Below, in pieces: positions 8,641 through 18,009 of a stretch of 64,000 bases of DNA. Each line of letters begins with the position of its first letter. Within the stretch, counting starts at the first letter, position 1. Both the position numbers and the translations under genes were made by a program. The notes beneath the pieces were generated by a model, which saw nothing but the letters and a program-made list of their open reading frames with translations, ran no database searches and was not told where the DNA came from. This DNA comes from Cellulophaga sp. BC115SP (GTDB lineage Bacteria; Bacteroidota; Bacteroidia; Cytophagales; Spirosomataceae), in NCBI RefSeq assembly GCF_009905545.1, contig NZ_JAAALB010000013.1, forward strand, positions 1-64,000. The letters are read 5' to 3'.

Positions 8641-10536
8641 CTACAACGCACCAGCTTTGATTTCATCTACTACCGATGGATCAAGCAAGGTTGAAGTATC
8701 GCCCAAGTTACCAGTATCCCCTTCAGCTACTTTGCGAAGAATACGACGCATAATTTTGCCCGAACGTGTTTTTGGTAAGCCCGATACAAACTGGATTTTA
8801 TCTGGTTTGGCAATTGGTCCGATAATACGTGTTACTGTTGCTAAAATGTCTTTGCGAGTTAAATCTGAATCTCCAACATGTTTTTCGCAGATAACATACG
8901 CATAAATACCCTGCCCTTTGATATCGTGAGGATAACCTACTACAGCAGATTCAACCACACCCAAGTGCATGTTGATGGCGTTTTCTACCTCAGCTGTACC
9001 AATACGGTGTCCAGATACGTTGATTACATCATCCACACGACCTGTAATACGATAGTAGCCATCTTCATCTCTCATACAACCATCACCTGTAAAGTACAAG
9101 TTTTTGTAAGTTGAGAAATACGTTTGACGACAACGCTCATGGTCTCCGTAAGTCGTACGAACGATAGAAGGCCATGGGAACTTGATACATAAGTTACCCG
9201 AAACGCCATTTCCTTCAATTTCGTTACCACTTTCATCCACCAAAATAGGCTGAACTCCTGGTAACGGTAAAGTAGCGTAAGCAGGTTTGGTTTTAGTAAC
9301 ATTTGCGATTGGCGAAATCAAAATACCGCCTGTTTCGGTTTGCCACCAAGTATCTACGATTGGACAAAGACCTTTACCAATTTTTTCGTTATACCAATGC
9401 CAAGCTTCTTCGTTGATTGGCTCACCTACAGAACCCAATACTTTCAATGAGCTTAGGTCTTTGCCTTCCACAAACTGATCTCCAAATGACATCAATGAAC
9501 GGATTGCTGTTGGCGCTGTATATAGAATGTTTACTTTATGTTTTTCAACAATATCCCAGAAACGACCAGCATCTGGATAGGTTGGTACACCTTCAAACAT
9601 CAAGGTAGTTGCACCACAAGCCAAAGGTCCATATACGATATATGAGTGACCAGTAATCCAACCAATGTCAGCTGTACAGAAGTGAGTTTGTCCCTCTTCA
9701 TATTGGAAAACATTAGCAAATGTATAAGACGAAAATACCATATATCCGCCTACAGTGTGAACTACTCCCTTAGGCTTGCCCGTCGAACCCGAAGTATATA
9801 GGATAAATAACATATCTTCTGAGTCCATTTCTTCCGCAGGACAGTCAGCCGAAACCAACTTCACTTCGTCTTCCCACCAGCAGTCACGACCTTTGAGCAT
9901 AGACACAGGCGTACGAGTACGAGTCGAAACAATTACGCGCTCAACACTTGGACATTGAATCAAAGCATCGTCTACAGTAGCTTTCAAAGGAATCTCTTTG
10001 TTGCCACGGAAAGCTCCATCGGTTGTAACTACAATATTACACTGAGCGTCGTTGATACGGTCGGCGATAGATTGAGCAGAAAAACCACCAAATACCACCG
10101 AGTGAATTGCACCAATACGAGCACAAGCCAATACTGCAATCGCCAATTCTGGAATCATTGGCATATAAATACAGATACGGTCGCCTTTTTTAGCACCGTT
10201 TCTTTTCAATACATTCGCAAAGCGACAAACTTGCTCATGCAATACTTTATAGGTAATTACTTGAGAAGGCTCGTCTGGGCTATTAGATTCCCAAATAATA
10301 GCAGGTTGATTACCTCTTGTTGCCAAATGACGGTCAAGACAGTTTTCTGTAATATTCAACTTTCCTCCCTTAAACCAATTCACCTTTGGTTCGGTAAAAT
10401 TCCATTCTAAGGTCTTTTTCCAAGGTTTTCTCCAATAGAAGTTCTGAGCAATTTCTCCCCAAAAACTTTCTGGGTCTTCAACACTATACTGATACTTTTC
10501 TTGATAGTCTTCGAATGATTTTATTCTTAAGTCCAT
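8641..10536 (-). CDS. acs: Acetate--CoA ligase (AMP-forming)
   Basis: Activates acetate to acetyl-CoA through acetyl-AMP; entry point of acetate into the glyoxylate shunt encoded nearby. 631 residues, close to the usual 650. Seen: the N-terminal WFKGGKLNITENCLDRH block, FGGFSAQSIADRI, the AMP-binding P-loop LYTSGSTGKPKGV near residue 265, the substrate-pocket block DTWWQTETGGI near 400, YFTGDGCMRDEDGYYRITGR with the hinge, and PKTRSGKIMRR near the end, whose Lys is the site controlled by acetylation in this family. The TWWQTETGG form fits acetate better than larger acids. Monocistronic by spacing, with a 610-nt upstream region. Confidence 0.95.
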   Translation of the reverse strand: MDLRIKSFEDYQEKYQYSVEDPESFWGEIAQNFYWRKPWKKTLEWNFTEPKVNWFKGGKLNITENCLDRHLATRGNQPAIIWESNSPDEPSQVITYKVLHEQVCRFANVLKRNGAKKGDRICIYMPMIPELAIAVLACARIGAIHSVVFGGFSAQSIADRINDAQCNIVVTTDGAFRGNKEIPLKATVDDALIQCPSVERVIVSTRTRTPVSMLKGRDCWWEDEVKLVSADCPAEEMDSEDMLFILYTSGSTGKPKGVVHTVGGYMVFSSYTFANVFQYEEGQTHFCTADIGWITGHSYIVYGPLACGATTLMFEGVPTYPDAGRFWDIVEKHKVNILYTAPTAIRSLMSFGDQFVEGKDLSSLKVLGSVGEPINEEAWHWYNEKIGKGLCPIVDTWWQTETGGILISPIANVTKTKPAYATLPLPGVQPILVDESGNEIEGNGVSGNLCIKFPWPSIVRTTYGDHERCRQTYFSTYKNLYFTGDGCMRDEDGYYRITGRVDDVINVSGHRIGTAEVENAINMHLGVVESAVVGYPHDIKGQGIYAYVICEKHVGDSDLTRKDILATVTRIIGPIAKPDKIQFVSGLPKTRSGKIMRRILRKVAEGDTGNLGDTSTLLDPSVVDEIKAGAL

Positions 10537-11146
10537 TGTGTGATTATGTTTTTTGGCCTGCTCGTGTCTTCTTTAGAAAAGTAAATTTCTGAAAACTACT
10601 TTTTTCATAGTCAAATCGACAGGTCAGAATAGAAGGTACGAATTGTTAAATTTTATACTGTAAAAATACAAGATGTTTTTTTCTTTATACTAACTCTTGA
10701 AAATGTTTTATGCTAATTTAATATATATTTTATTGCTAAAATACTATATGCTTGTAATATAATACAAGTTGAAAAGTGGATGTTGTATTTTTCAAAGAGT
10801 TTTTAAATAAAATTGTACTTTTTGTTGAAGTATAAAAATAAAAAATAACCTATAAGAAGAGAGGACTAAGTGTTTGGTAAGAAAAATTGATATAGAAAAT
10901 ATTGCCGATTTCTCTTGAACTAGATTATAGTTAAAATACTATTTGTTTGTGTTTTTAAAACAGGTAAATGCCTTAAAACAAGAATGGCAAAGCCACTTGT
11001 GCTTTGCCATTCTTGAAATGATGAGAAATATGATTTGATGAAAGCGTTTTAAGAAAAGTTTTGTAGATATATCGGCTTCGACGATACTTTTGGTAAATCC
11101 TCCGAAATAAAATTTTCAAAACTCCTCACTCAAAACTCAACACTTC
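10537..11146. other. 610-nt gap upstream of acs, with terminator at 10979-11015
   Basis: AT-rich, no credible ORF. The only clear structure is a perfect 15-bp hairpin, CAAGAATGGCAAAGC (10979-10993) with its complement at 11001-11015 and loop CACTTGT; read on the minus strand it is followed by TTTTAAGG and probably ends the prpE-microprotein transcript. The remaining 440 nt before acs must hold its promoter; I could not identify a convincing TAnnTTTG box. Confidence 0.6.
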
Positions 11147-11278
11147 CTAGTGTCCTCCACCAATTTCGATTTCGCTAGTCGACATTACATTTACTAACCA
11201 AATAGCGGCGCCAATGATAGCTGCTGCGATAATGATTCTCAAAATCCAGTTCGGTTTTTTTTCAGTTTCTGTGTTCAT
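11147..11278 (-). CDS. 43-residue single-span membrane microprotein downstream of prpE
   Basis: A complete small ORF starting at the ATG at 11278, only 13 nt after the prpE stop codon. It encodes a charged N-terminus (MNTETEKKPNW), one transmembrane helix (ILRIIIAAAIIGAAIWLVNVM, roughly residues 12-32) and a short C-terminus ending EIEIGGGH. The charge pattern places the N-terminus in the cytoplasm. The tight spacing and the shared terminator at 10979-11015 point to co-transcription with prpE. I do not recognise a family. It could modulate a transporter or the SSF kinase encoded just upstream; that is inference from location only. Confidence 0.7.
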   Translation of the reverse strand: MNTETEKKPNWILRIIIAAAIIGAAIWLVNVMSTSEIEIGGGH

Positions 11279-11291
11279 GTTACAATGGGTT

Positions 11292-13211
11292 TTAAGTGTT
11301 CTGTACTTGTTTTTCTGTATATGCTACGCCAATACAACGCTCTTGCAAACGTTGGGCGATTTCATTCAAGATAGCTGGGTCATCGATTGTTGATGGAATA
11401 CCAAATTTTTCACCATCGGCCATTTGACGAATGATTTTTCGAAGGATTTTTCCTGAACGAGTTTTGGGTAAGCGTTTTACCAAAATAGTATTTCTGTAAA
11501 AAGCCACAGCGCCTATTTGCTCACGAATCAAAGCGATACTTTGTTGCTCAAGCGTATTTTCATCTATGTTCTGCCCATCTTTTAAAACGGCAAATCCCAC
11601 AGGACGCTGTCCACGAAGCTCGTCGGCAATACCTACTACAGCACATTCTGCTACTGCTGGATGTGAGGCAATGATTTCTTCCATTGCGCCAGTAGAAAGT
11701 CGGTGACCTGCCACATTAATGACATCGTCGATACGACCCATGATGAATACATAGCCATCTTGGTCGATAAAACCGCCATCGCCTGTGAGGTAATAGCCTT
11801 CAAAAGTATTCAAGTAAGATGTTCTGAAGCGGTCGTCATCATTCCAAAGCGTTGGTAAACAGCCTGGAGGCATTGGGAGTTTTATACAAACATAGCCATC
11901 CTGATTAGGGCCGAGTTCTTCACCTGCTTCGTTCAAGATTTTTAATTCAAAACCACAAACTGGCTTGGTTGCCGAACCTGCTTTTACGGGGAAAGCTTCG
12001 ATACCGACCATGTTACCCACAATTCCCCAACCCGTTTCGGTTTGCCACCAGTGGTCGAGAATAGGTAATTGGGTAATCTGTTGCAGCCACTCAAGGGTAG
12101 GAGGGTCGCAACGTTCGCCCGCCAAGTAAATAGCCTTGAGCGAACTAATATCATATTTTGCCTTTAATTCGGCGTGAGGGTCTTCTTTTTTGATAGCTCG
12201 GAAGGCAGTAGGTGCTGTAAAAAAGCATTTTACTTTATGCTCTTCAATAACACGCCAGAACGTTCCAGCATCAGGAGTTTTGATAGGCTTGCCCTCGAAT
12301 AAAATGGTTGTGCAACCATAAATCAAGGGGGCATATACTATGTATGAGTGTCCCACTACCCAGCCTACATCTGAAGCAGCCCAATACACATCGCCTGGTT
12401 GGACGTTGTAAATGGCTCGCATCGAAAAATTCATCGCGACGGCATGACCGCCATTATCACGGACAATACCTTTGGGTTTGCCCGTAGTACCAGAAGTGTA
12501 CAAGATATATAAAGGGTCGGTAGCGTCGACTATTTCGCAAGGAGCTTCATCTGACTGAGCTACTAATTGAGCATAATCCACATCGCGTATGTCAACCATG
12601 CTAGCTTGAGCCTGTGGACGCTGAAGAATTACACAATGAGCAGGTTTATGCTCAGAAGCTTGGATAGCTTCGTCGAGAAGAGGTTTGTAAGGAATTACTT
12701 TTTCGAACTCAATACCACAAGATGCCGAAATCATGACCTTTGGTTTGGCATCGTCGATGCGCACGGCTAGCTCATGAGGCGCAAAGCCACCAAATACTAC
12801 TGAGTGGACAGCGCCTAAGCGAGCACAAGCGAGCATAGCAATGGCTGCTTCAGGAACCATCGGCATATAAATCACGACAGTGTCACCTTTTTGAACGCCT
12901 AGACTTTTGAGTCCGCCTGCTAGTTTGGCTACCTCTTTGGTAAGTTCACTATAGCTATACTTTTTTATACTTTTGGTAGCTGGAGAGTCGTAAATGAGGG
13001 CAGTTTGGTCGCCTCTACCATTTTCGACATGGTAATCGAGCGCCAAATAGGCAGTATTCATCTTGCCACCTTTAAACCAGCGATAGAAACCTTTCTCGTC
13101 GATAGACAAGGTTTGCTTGGGAGCTTCAAACCACGAGATTTGTTGAGCCTCTTCGGCCCAAAAAGCCTCACGATTATCAATGCTGAATTGGTATTTTTCT
13201 GCGTAAGACAT
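11292..13211 (-). CDS. prpE: Propionate--CoA ligase / acyl-CoA synthetase (PrpE-like)
   Basis: AMP-forming acyl-CoA synthetase of 639 residues, a paralogue of acs in the same window. It matches PrpE-type enzymes rather than Acs at the N-terminus (YQFSIDNREAFWAEEAQQI), at KVIPYKPLLDEAI and at the P-loop followed by LYTSGTTGKPKGIVRDNGGHA; the pocket block reads DHWWQTETGW. PKTRSGKILRK near the end carries the regulated Lys. It probably activates propionate and also acetate. It shares an upstream TTATAACAAAACAA element with aceA and the porin, is preceded by the receiver gene and SSF kinase on the same strand, and is followed by a 43-residue membrane protein. Confidence 0.88.
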   Translation of the reverse strand: MSYAEKYQFSIDNREAFWAEEAQQISWFEAPKQTLSIDEKGFYRWFKGGKMNTAYLALDYHVENGRGDQTALIYDSPATKSIKKYSYSELTKEVAKLAGGLKSLGVQKGDTVVIYMPMVPEAAIAMLACARLGAVHSVVFGGFAPHELAVRIDDAKPKVMISASCGIEFEKVIPYKPLLDEAIQASEHKPAHCVILQRPQAQASMVDIRDVDYAQLVAQSDEAPCEIVDATDPLYILYTSGTTGKPKGIVRDNGGHAVAMNFSMRAIYNVQPGDVYWAASDVGWVVGHSYIVYAPLIYGCTTILFEGKPIKTPDAGTFWRVIEEHKVKCFFTAPTAFRAIKKEDPHAELKAKYDISSLKAIYLAGERCDPPTLEWLQQITQLPILDHWWQTETGWGIVGNMVGIEAFPVKAGSATKPVCGFELKILNEAGEELGPNQDGYVCIKLPMPPGCLPTLWNDDDRFRTSYLNTFEGYYLTGDGGFIDQDGYVFIMGRIDDVINVAGHRLSTGAMEEIIASHPAVAECAVVGIADELRGQRPVGFAVLKDGQNIDENTLEQQSIALIREQIGAVAFYRNTILVKRLPKTRSGKILRKIIRQMADGEKFGIPSTIDDPAILNEIAQRLQERCIGVAYTEKQVQNT

Positions 13212-13231
13212 TGGTTTATAAGCTTATATGT

Positions 13232-13245
13232 TTGTTTTGTTATAA
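13232..13245 (-). promoter_or_regulatory. Shared leader 14-mer upstream of prpE
   Basis: On the minus strand this reads TTATAACAAAACAA, ending 20 nt before the prpE ATG. The identical 14-mer precedes aceA (26327-26340) and the porin gene (21193-21206), and a 12/14 version precedes aceB (24277-24290). Confidence 0.5.
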
Positions 13246-13419
13246 CTTTAAAAAGAGCAGTCAAGTTGGTGATTTTGCTTAAAAATACCCTAGTTATTCA
13301 TCGTAATTGTTGGTTTATGAATAGCTATCAGTTTGACTGATTCCATGAGAAAACATGAATATTTTCACAATACTAAATTAAGCGTTTACACGGAATTTCA
13401 GTGAAAAACTCCGCTAAAC

Positions 13420-13806
13420 TTAGCTAGTTGCGATACCAAGGGCTAAAGCGTTTACTTTTGAGACCAAAGTACGGGTAGAAAAAGGTTTGGGTACATATAG
13501 GTCTGCTCCAATAGCATAGCCCTTTTCCATATCTGATTCTTTATTTTTAGCACTCAAAAACACAATTTTGATATGACTTAGCTTGAGGGTACTTTTTACA
13601 AAACGGCATACTTCATAGCCATCCACATTGGGCATCATAATGTCCAATAAAATAATGGATGGAATCTCACGTTCGATGATGTCAAGTGCTTCCTCTCCAT
13701 CACGAGCAATAAATACCTGATAACCCTCTTTTTTCATCAGGAATTCAAGCGACATCAAAATGCCAGGCTCGTCGTCAACTACTAATACTTTTAATTGCTG
13801 TTTCAT
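13420..13806 (-). CDS. Receiver-only response regulator
   Basis: A 128-residue CheY-like receiver with no output domain, starting at the ATG at 13806 (an in-frame upstream start would add a 16-residue unconserved tail). The phosphorylation site is complete: acidic pair D11-D12 in VLVVDDEP, phosphoacceptor D55 in LLDIMMPNVDGYEV, the switch Ser in IVFLSAKN, and the conserved Lys in YVPKPFS. It follows the SSF histidine kinase gene on the same strand, so is its likely partner. With no DNA-binding or enzymatic domain, it must act through protein contact or relay the phosphate to another regulator, unlike the LuxR-type CrbR partners known from proteobacteria. Confidence 0.88.
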   Translation of the reverse strand: MKQQLKVLVVDDEPGILMSLEFLMKKEGYQVFIARDGEEALDIIEREIPSIILLDIMMPNVDGYEVCRFVKSTLKLSHIKIVFLSAKNKESDMEKGYAIGADLYVPKPFSTRTLVSKVNALALGIATS

Positions 13807-13830
13807 CTTTAATGAGTTAGTTTTATTAAT

Positions 13831-13942
13831 AGGCACAAAGGCATACAGTGGCAAAGTGTATTTAGATTGATAAATGATTGATAAACAGATAATTGTTTTT
13901 CTTGTTCTCCAATACTTTATTCCACTTTGCCACTTTGTGCCT
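13831..13942. repeat. Long inverted repeat in the kinase-receiver gap
   Basis: AGGCACAAAG (13831-13840) and GTGGCAAAGTG (13848-13858) pair with CTTTGTGCCT (13933-13942) and CACTTTGCCAC (13923-13933); the two right-hand blocks are contiguous while the left has a 7-nt insert. The loop is about 64 nt. Word structure (GGCAAAG) resembles the AGGCA palindromes at 31720-31944 and 38043-38135. It could modulate expression between the two genes or be a dispersed repeat. Confidence 0.6.
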
Positions 13943-13963
13943 GTTCACTTTATCCCATTTATC

Positions 13964-16672
13964 CTATACCACAGGAAGCATAAAGGTAAATTTGGAGCCA
14001 TGTCCTACTTCGCTTTCCACCCAGATTTGACCTTGGTGTAGTTCAACGATTTTCTTGGAAATAGCTAAGCCCAATCCACTTCCTTTGGGTTTTTTGATAG
14101 TTTGATCTTCTGCTTGGAAAAATTTGTCAAAAATCAGTCGCTGAAACTCTTTGGCAATCCCTACGCCATTATCTTGGATACTCGTATAAATCGCTCCTTC
14201 GACATAATGTGTTGCTATTTGGATTTCGCCTTTGTCAGCCTCACAATATTTGATGGCATTGGATATAAGATTTACCACCACTTGTACCAACTTATCTCTA
14301 TCTGCTTCAAATTTTGGCGCAAAACGATCTGGTAAGAATACTACCTTAATACCTTTTTCTTTAGCTGGTTGGTATAACGCATCTATACTATCTTTAACAA
14401 TTTCCTGTATATCTACATTTTCTTTAATCAATTTCTGGCGACCAGATTCATATTTTTCTAAATCTAGTACTTGGTTAATTAACCGACTCAAACGGTCAGA
14501 TTCTTTTACTACAGTACCTAAAAAATGCTCACGTTCTTCTTGATCCATGTCAGGATTATCGTACACAATTTCTGATAATGCCCTAATAGAAGTCAGTGGA
14601 GTACGTATTTCGTGTGCTACTGTCGATAAGAAGTCATCTTTGAGTTTATCGGTTCTCTTCAAAATCTCATTGGCTTCCTTAAGTTCAGAAGTAGCTTTTT
14701 CTAACTCGATGGATTTTCTTCTCAGTTCCTTATTGTTTACCATCAGTTCTTGAGAGGCTCTTAAAATATTGATAACCTCATCCATCGAAATATGTTCTTC
14801 TTTCGAAATTGAAGCTACCATGATACGAGCGGAGGCGGCTCCCACAACACCTGCCAAAAGCTTTTCGGAATAAGTAACTAACTTTGGGTCAGCCTTTTTG
14901 TTTTCTAAATTTAAACTATGCTTTTGTGCAAAAAGCCTCAGTACCCTGTCGGTTCGGCGTTCGCCAAAAAAGTTGTTTAGTAAAGTACGTATATCATTCA
15001 AATAGGCGGTTCCACGCCAGATAGTAGTGTTGTCAGTAAACTTGGAGTGGCTAAACACATCGACGAAAGTTACAGCCTGATTGAGTTCAATAGAAGTAGC
15101 TTTGGTTATGAGTGAAAAAGTGACATAGCTACCTATATTGAAAAACATGCTCCAAAACATCCCATGCGAAATATCGTCCATGCCTTCTAAGCCAAATAGG
15201 GCAGAAGGACGTAGGGCTTTGATACCCCAAAGGCCCTCTTCCAAAATGGAATGAGGAAATAATCCTGCGCCAATCAAGGAAGGAAGTACGAGGGTATAAA
15301 ACCAAATAAATGTTCCTGACAATAACCCAATGATTGCTCCTTTTCGATTGCCCTCTTTCCAATAAATACCTCCAATAATGGCAGGTGCAAATTGGGCAAC
15401 AGCGGCAAAAGAAACCATACCGATAGATACCAGCGAGAAATAGCGTGCAATCGCTTTGGCATAAATATAAGCTAACAGTAGGATGATAAATATACTGACT
15501 CTTCGGATGTTGTTGACTAAGCCACTTAGGTTGTTTTCATATTTGCCGATGACCTTGGGATATGCCAATAAAATCGGCATGACTAAGCTATTAGAAACCA
15601 TGATACTTAGGGCAATAGTTTCGACAATAACCATACTCGTTGCAGCCGAAAATCCTCCGATATAGGTTAATAGTGCCAAAAATTTTGCATCGTATTTTAA
15701 CGGAATCGCTAATAGATAATTGTCTGGATTGACATCATGATTGGGAAAAAGCAATTCTCCTCCGAACGCAATAGGCAACACAAAAATGTTGATAATCAAC
15801 AAATACAGTGGAAACAACCACATGGCTTTGTTGAGGTGTTTTTCGTTGACATTTTCGACTACCGCCACCTGAAATTGTCTAGGTAAAAACAAGATGGCAC
15901 TCATTGATAATGCCGTATGCCAAAACCACGAGGAATATTCACCTTTGTTGCCATCCATCAAAAACTGAGATTTTAATTGCGGGTGTAAAGCTGCTTTGTT
16001 GAAAATATCGCCAAAACCATTAAAAATGCCGTAGGTTACAAAGATACCCACTATGATAAAAGCCAATGCTTTGATGATTGATTCGGCAGCGATGGCTGCC
16101 ACCATTCCTTCATGGCGCTCGGTAGAGTCGATTTTTCTGGTACCAAAAATAATGGTAAAAAGACCCAAACCCATTGATATATAGAAGGTAAGGTCGTCTA
16201 GGAAAATGTGGCTATTAGAAGGTGAATCGGTGCGTGTTAGGATTCTAAAACTACTAGAGATCGCCTTGAGCTGAATAGCAATATAGGGTAATACTCCCAC
16301 CAAAGATACAAGCGTGACGATAATACCAAGCGTTACGTTTTTGCCATATCTGGAAGAAATAAAATCTGCAATAGAAGTGATGCGATATACTTTGGAGATA
16401 CGAATGATTTTGCGAATCACCAACCACCAAAGAGGCATCATGAGGGTTGGACCAATATATACTGACAAATATTCGATGCCATAGCTTACAGCTCGTCCAA
16501 CAGAGCCATAGAAAGTCCATGCCGTACAGTAAATAGCCAAAGAAAGCGCATATATGTATGGGTTTGTTACAAGGCTTTTGCCTTTTTCGGAACGTTTTTC
16601 GGCCCAATATGCTACACCAAATAAGAATGCCAGATATAGCAGGGAAGCCAAAACTAAGATTAAGCTATTCAT
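13964..16672 (-). CDS. SSF-STAC sensor histidine kinase (CrbS/CbrA-like)
   Basis: A 902-residue inner-membrane protein. Residues 1 to about 510 are a sodium/solute-symporter-like domain with about 13 hydrophobic segments. Residues about 575-650 match the STAC linker (KLLAGVVGAASARIMVAS), followed by a coiled coil (ELRRKSIELEKATSELKEAN). The kinase core has the H-box HEIRTPLTS with phosphoacceptor His687, the N-box NLISNAIKYC, DNGVGIAKEF and GSGLGLAISKKIVELHQG. In proteobacteria SSF-STAC kinases control acs and acetate use (CrbS) or amino-acid use (CbrA); the location next to prpE and acs fits the former. Its start overlaps the stop of the 74-residue membrane gene by 8 nt, so they are translationally coupled. 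Confidence 0.92.
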   Translation of the reverse strand: MNSLILVLASLLYLAFLFGVAYWAEKRSEKGKSLVTNPYIYALSLAIYCTAWTFYGSVGRAVSYGIEYLSVYIGPTLMMPLWWLVIRKIIRISKVYRITSIADFISSRYGKNVTLGIIVTLVSLVGVLPYIAIQLKAISSSFRILTRTDSPSNSHIFLDDLTFYISMGLGLFTIIFGTRKIDSTERHEGMVAAIAAESIIKALAFIIVGIFVTYGIFNGFGDIFNKAALHPQLKSQFLMDGNKGEYSSWFWHTALSMSAILFLPRQFQVAVVENVNEKHLNKAMWLFPLYLLIINIFVLPIAFGGELLFPNHDVNPDNYLLAIPLKYDAKFLALLTYIGGFSAATSMVIVETIALSIMVSNSLVMPILLAYPKVIGKYENNLSGLVNNIRRVSIFIILLLAYIYAKAIARYFSLVSIGMVSFAAVAQFAPAIIGGIYWKEGNRKGAIIGLLSGTFIWFYTLVLPSLIGAGLFPHSILEEGLWGIKALRPSALFGLEGMDDISHGMFWSMFFNIGSYVTFSLITKATSIELNQAVTFVDVFSHSKFTDNTTIWRGTAYLNDIRTLLNNFFGERRTDRVLRLFAQKHSLNLENKKADPKLVTYSEKLLAGVVGAASARIMVASISKEEHISMDEVINILRASQELMVNNKELRRKSIELEKATSELKEANEILKRTDKLKDDFLSTVAHEIRTPLTSIRALSEIVYDNPDMDQEEREHFLGTVVKESDRLSRLINQVLDLEKYESGRQKLIKENVDIQEIVKDSIDALYQPAKEKGIKVVFLPDRFAPKFEADRDKLVQVVVNLISNAIKYCEADKGEIQIATHYVEGAIYTSIQDNGVGIAKEFQRLIFDKFFQAEDQTIKKPKGSGLGLAISKKIVELHQGQIWVESEVGHGSKFTFMLPVV

Positions 16673-16889
16673 CGTGATTTGAATGGTCTTGGTTTTTGTT
16701 TAGCTCTCTGACATTTAAGTAAATAACGATAATCAAAATCAGCCAAAGCACAAAAACATATAGAAATAGGCTTGGAATGCCTGCTATTTGGGTATCCAGA
16801 TTGAAGATTGATATAATCGGAAAATTATATAGCAGCAAAAACAAGCAACTTATGATAAAAAGTCTTTGCTCTTTTAGTGATTCTTTCAT
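16665..16889 (-). CDS. Small two-span membrane protein coupled to the SSF kinase
   Basis: 74 residues with two hydrophobic helices (about residues 11-29 and 38-58: LFIISCLFLLLYNFPIISIF and IPSLFLYVFVLWLILIIVIY) and a charged tail (LNVRELNKNQDHSNHDE). The pattern N-terminal helix, PxxxxFN, GIP-LYxY helix is that of the small partner proteins that accompany SSF transporters (DUF3311/DUF4212-like, from memory). Its stop overlaps the kinase start by 8 nt, the classic arrangement for a stoichiometric partner. It suggests that the transporter-like part of the kinase still has, or evolved from, a two-subunit symporter. No catalytic motif is present. Confidence 0.75.
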   Translation of the reverse strand: MKESLKEQRLFIISCLFLLLYNFPIISIFNLDTQIAGIPSLFLYVFVLWLILIIVIYLNVRELNKNQDHSNHDE

Positions 16890-17409
16890 GTTTTTAGGAA
16901 TACGGTCGAATTGCTACAGCATTGTCACCAGGCTCATATTGATGATATTTTACCGATGACCAAAGGCTTTATGCTGAATTTGTCTATTTTATCTATTTGT
17001 ATCATTACCAATTTACCAGAAATATACTTTCTCTTGATTTTAGACGATTCAAATTGCCCCAAATTTTTGATTTATTGAGGAAAACTGACTTGTCAAGTAC
17101 CTTCGAGGAGGCTATATCTAGTATATATACATAATTACTGACTGTGTCAAGCAAAATAATAACAAATAAGACTTATTCAATAAAAAATAGACAATTACTT
17201 AGCTAAGTTGGTAGAGTTTTTGGAAAGAGGTATTCCCATAAACTAAGAATGTATGCCAAGAGCCAAAAATGACTTCATTGACATACATTACTCAACTCAT
17301 CTATCCCTAAAAACTATTTTATGTTTTGGTTTTTGGTGTAAAGTATTTAGTGACTAAATGACTTTACACCATCAACAATTTTCAAAAGGTCAAAAGCCAT
17401 CAGACCTGA
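16890..17409. other. 520-nt gap between the kinase operon and the 75-residue gene
   Basis: No gene seen. A 36-nt near-perfect hairpin at 17335-17370 (GGTGTAAAG, then ATTTAG, loop TGA, CTAAAT, CTTTACACC, with one-base bulges) lies 39 nt after the stop codon at 17410 and may end or stabilise the MFS-associated transcript, but it lacks a clear T-run on the minus strand. The right-hand part must hold the kinase operon promoter; I see no confident box. Confidence 0.5.
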
Positions 17410-17637
17410 TTATGCATTTTCTTCGCTAAACTCTCCTTGAAGAGCGTATTTTCCGAAAATTAGTAAACCACCTGTAATAATTGGCGTTAAGATAAACATG
17501 ATGATAATACCAAATACCAAGTCATCTTGTTTTCCAGAGCTCAATTTAGGAAGCCCTAATACTGTGATGCCAAACCAAGCGGCGGCGATACCGAGGAGGA
17601 TCCAAACGATACCTAAGATTTTTTTAATTCCGTCCAT
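17410..17637 (-). CDS. Small two-span membrane protein associated with the MFS transporter
   Basis: 75 residues: MDGIKKILGIVWILLGIAAA begins the first helix, a short Lys/Gly loop (LSSGKQDD) separates it from a second helix (LVFGIIIMFILTPIITGGLL), and the protein ends FGKYALQGEFSEENA. It resembles the small membrane proteins placed next to MHS-type transporters in Bacteroidota (DUF6814-like, from memory). It lies downstream of the MFS gene on the same strand but separated by 372 nt that contain a repeat, so co-transcription is possible, not certain. Confidence 0.75.
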   Translation of the reverse strand: MDGIKKILGIVWILLGIAAAWFGITVLGLPKLSSGKQDDLVFGIIIMFILTPIITGGLLIFGKYALQGEFSEENA

Positions 17638-18009
17638 TTTGTATAAAAATTTAAAATGTATTCAATAGAAGTTATTCGTTAATTGTAATCTGTGATTAGA
17701 AAGCTAAAGCATGTTTGAATTTTACAAAATATTCAAAGCAAATGTTTCATAGCTTTCTGAAATCCTATTGTTTGAGCCGCAGGCGAGTTTAGGATTTCTT
17801 GACTTTCTTTTGTTACTTTTCTTGTGTCAAGACAAGAAAAGTAAGGAGTGGCGAAGGGAAATTTCGTTCTTTCGACAAACACCCAATGAAATTTTAAAGA
17901 TACACTTATTCATTCATCAGAAAATATCAACAGATAAACCCGCCTTTATGTTTGTTACTATTGATTGATACTGGATTTAATAGTACTTATTGCTCAAAGC
18001 CTACAGCCA
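17638..18009. repeat. Gap with perfect 13-bp hairpin (17813-17844), probable dispersed repeat
   Basis: TTACTTTTCTTGT (17813-17825), loop GTCAAG, ACAAGAAAAGTAA (17832-17844). The surrounding sequence, GCCGCAGGCGAGTTTAGGAT then TTCTTGACTTTC on the left and GGAGTGGCGAAGGGAAATTT on the right, looks to me like an intergenic repeat common in Bacteroidota genomes (memory, not checked). An ORF of 66 codons across it is a by-product of the repeat. Confidence 0.55.

Noticed and set aside
13005-13340. 111-codon ORF antisense to the prpE start
   Set aside because: Shadow of prpE; no independent features.
17768-17968. 66-codon plus-strand ORF
   Set aside because: It runs through the dispersed hairpin repeat (17813-17844); such ORFs arise from the repeat itself.
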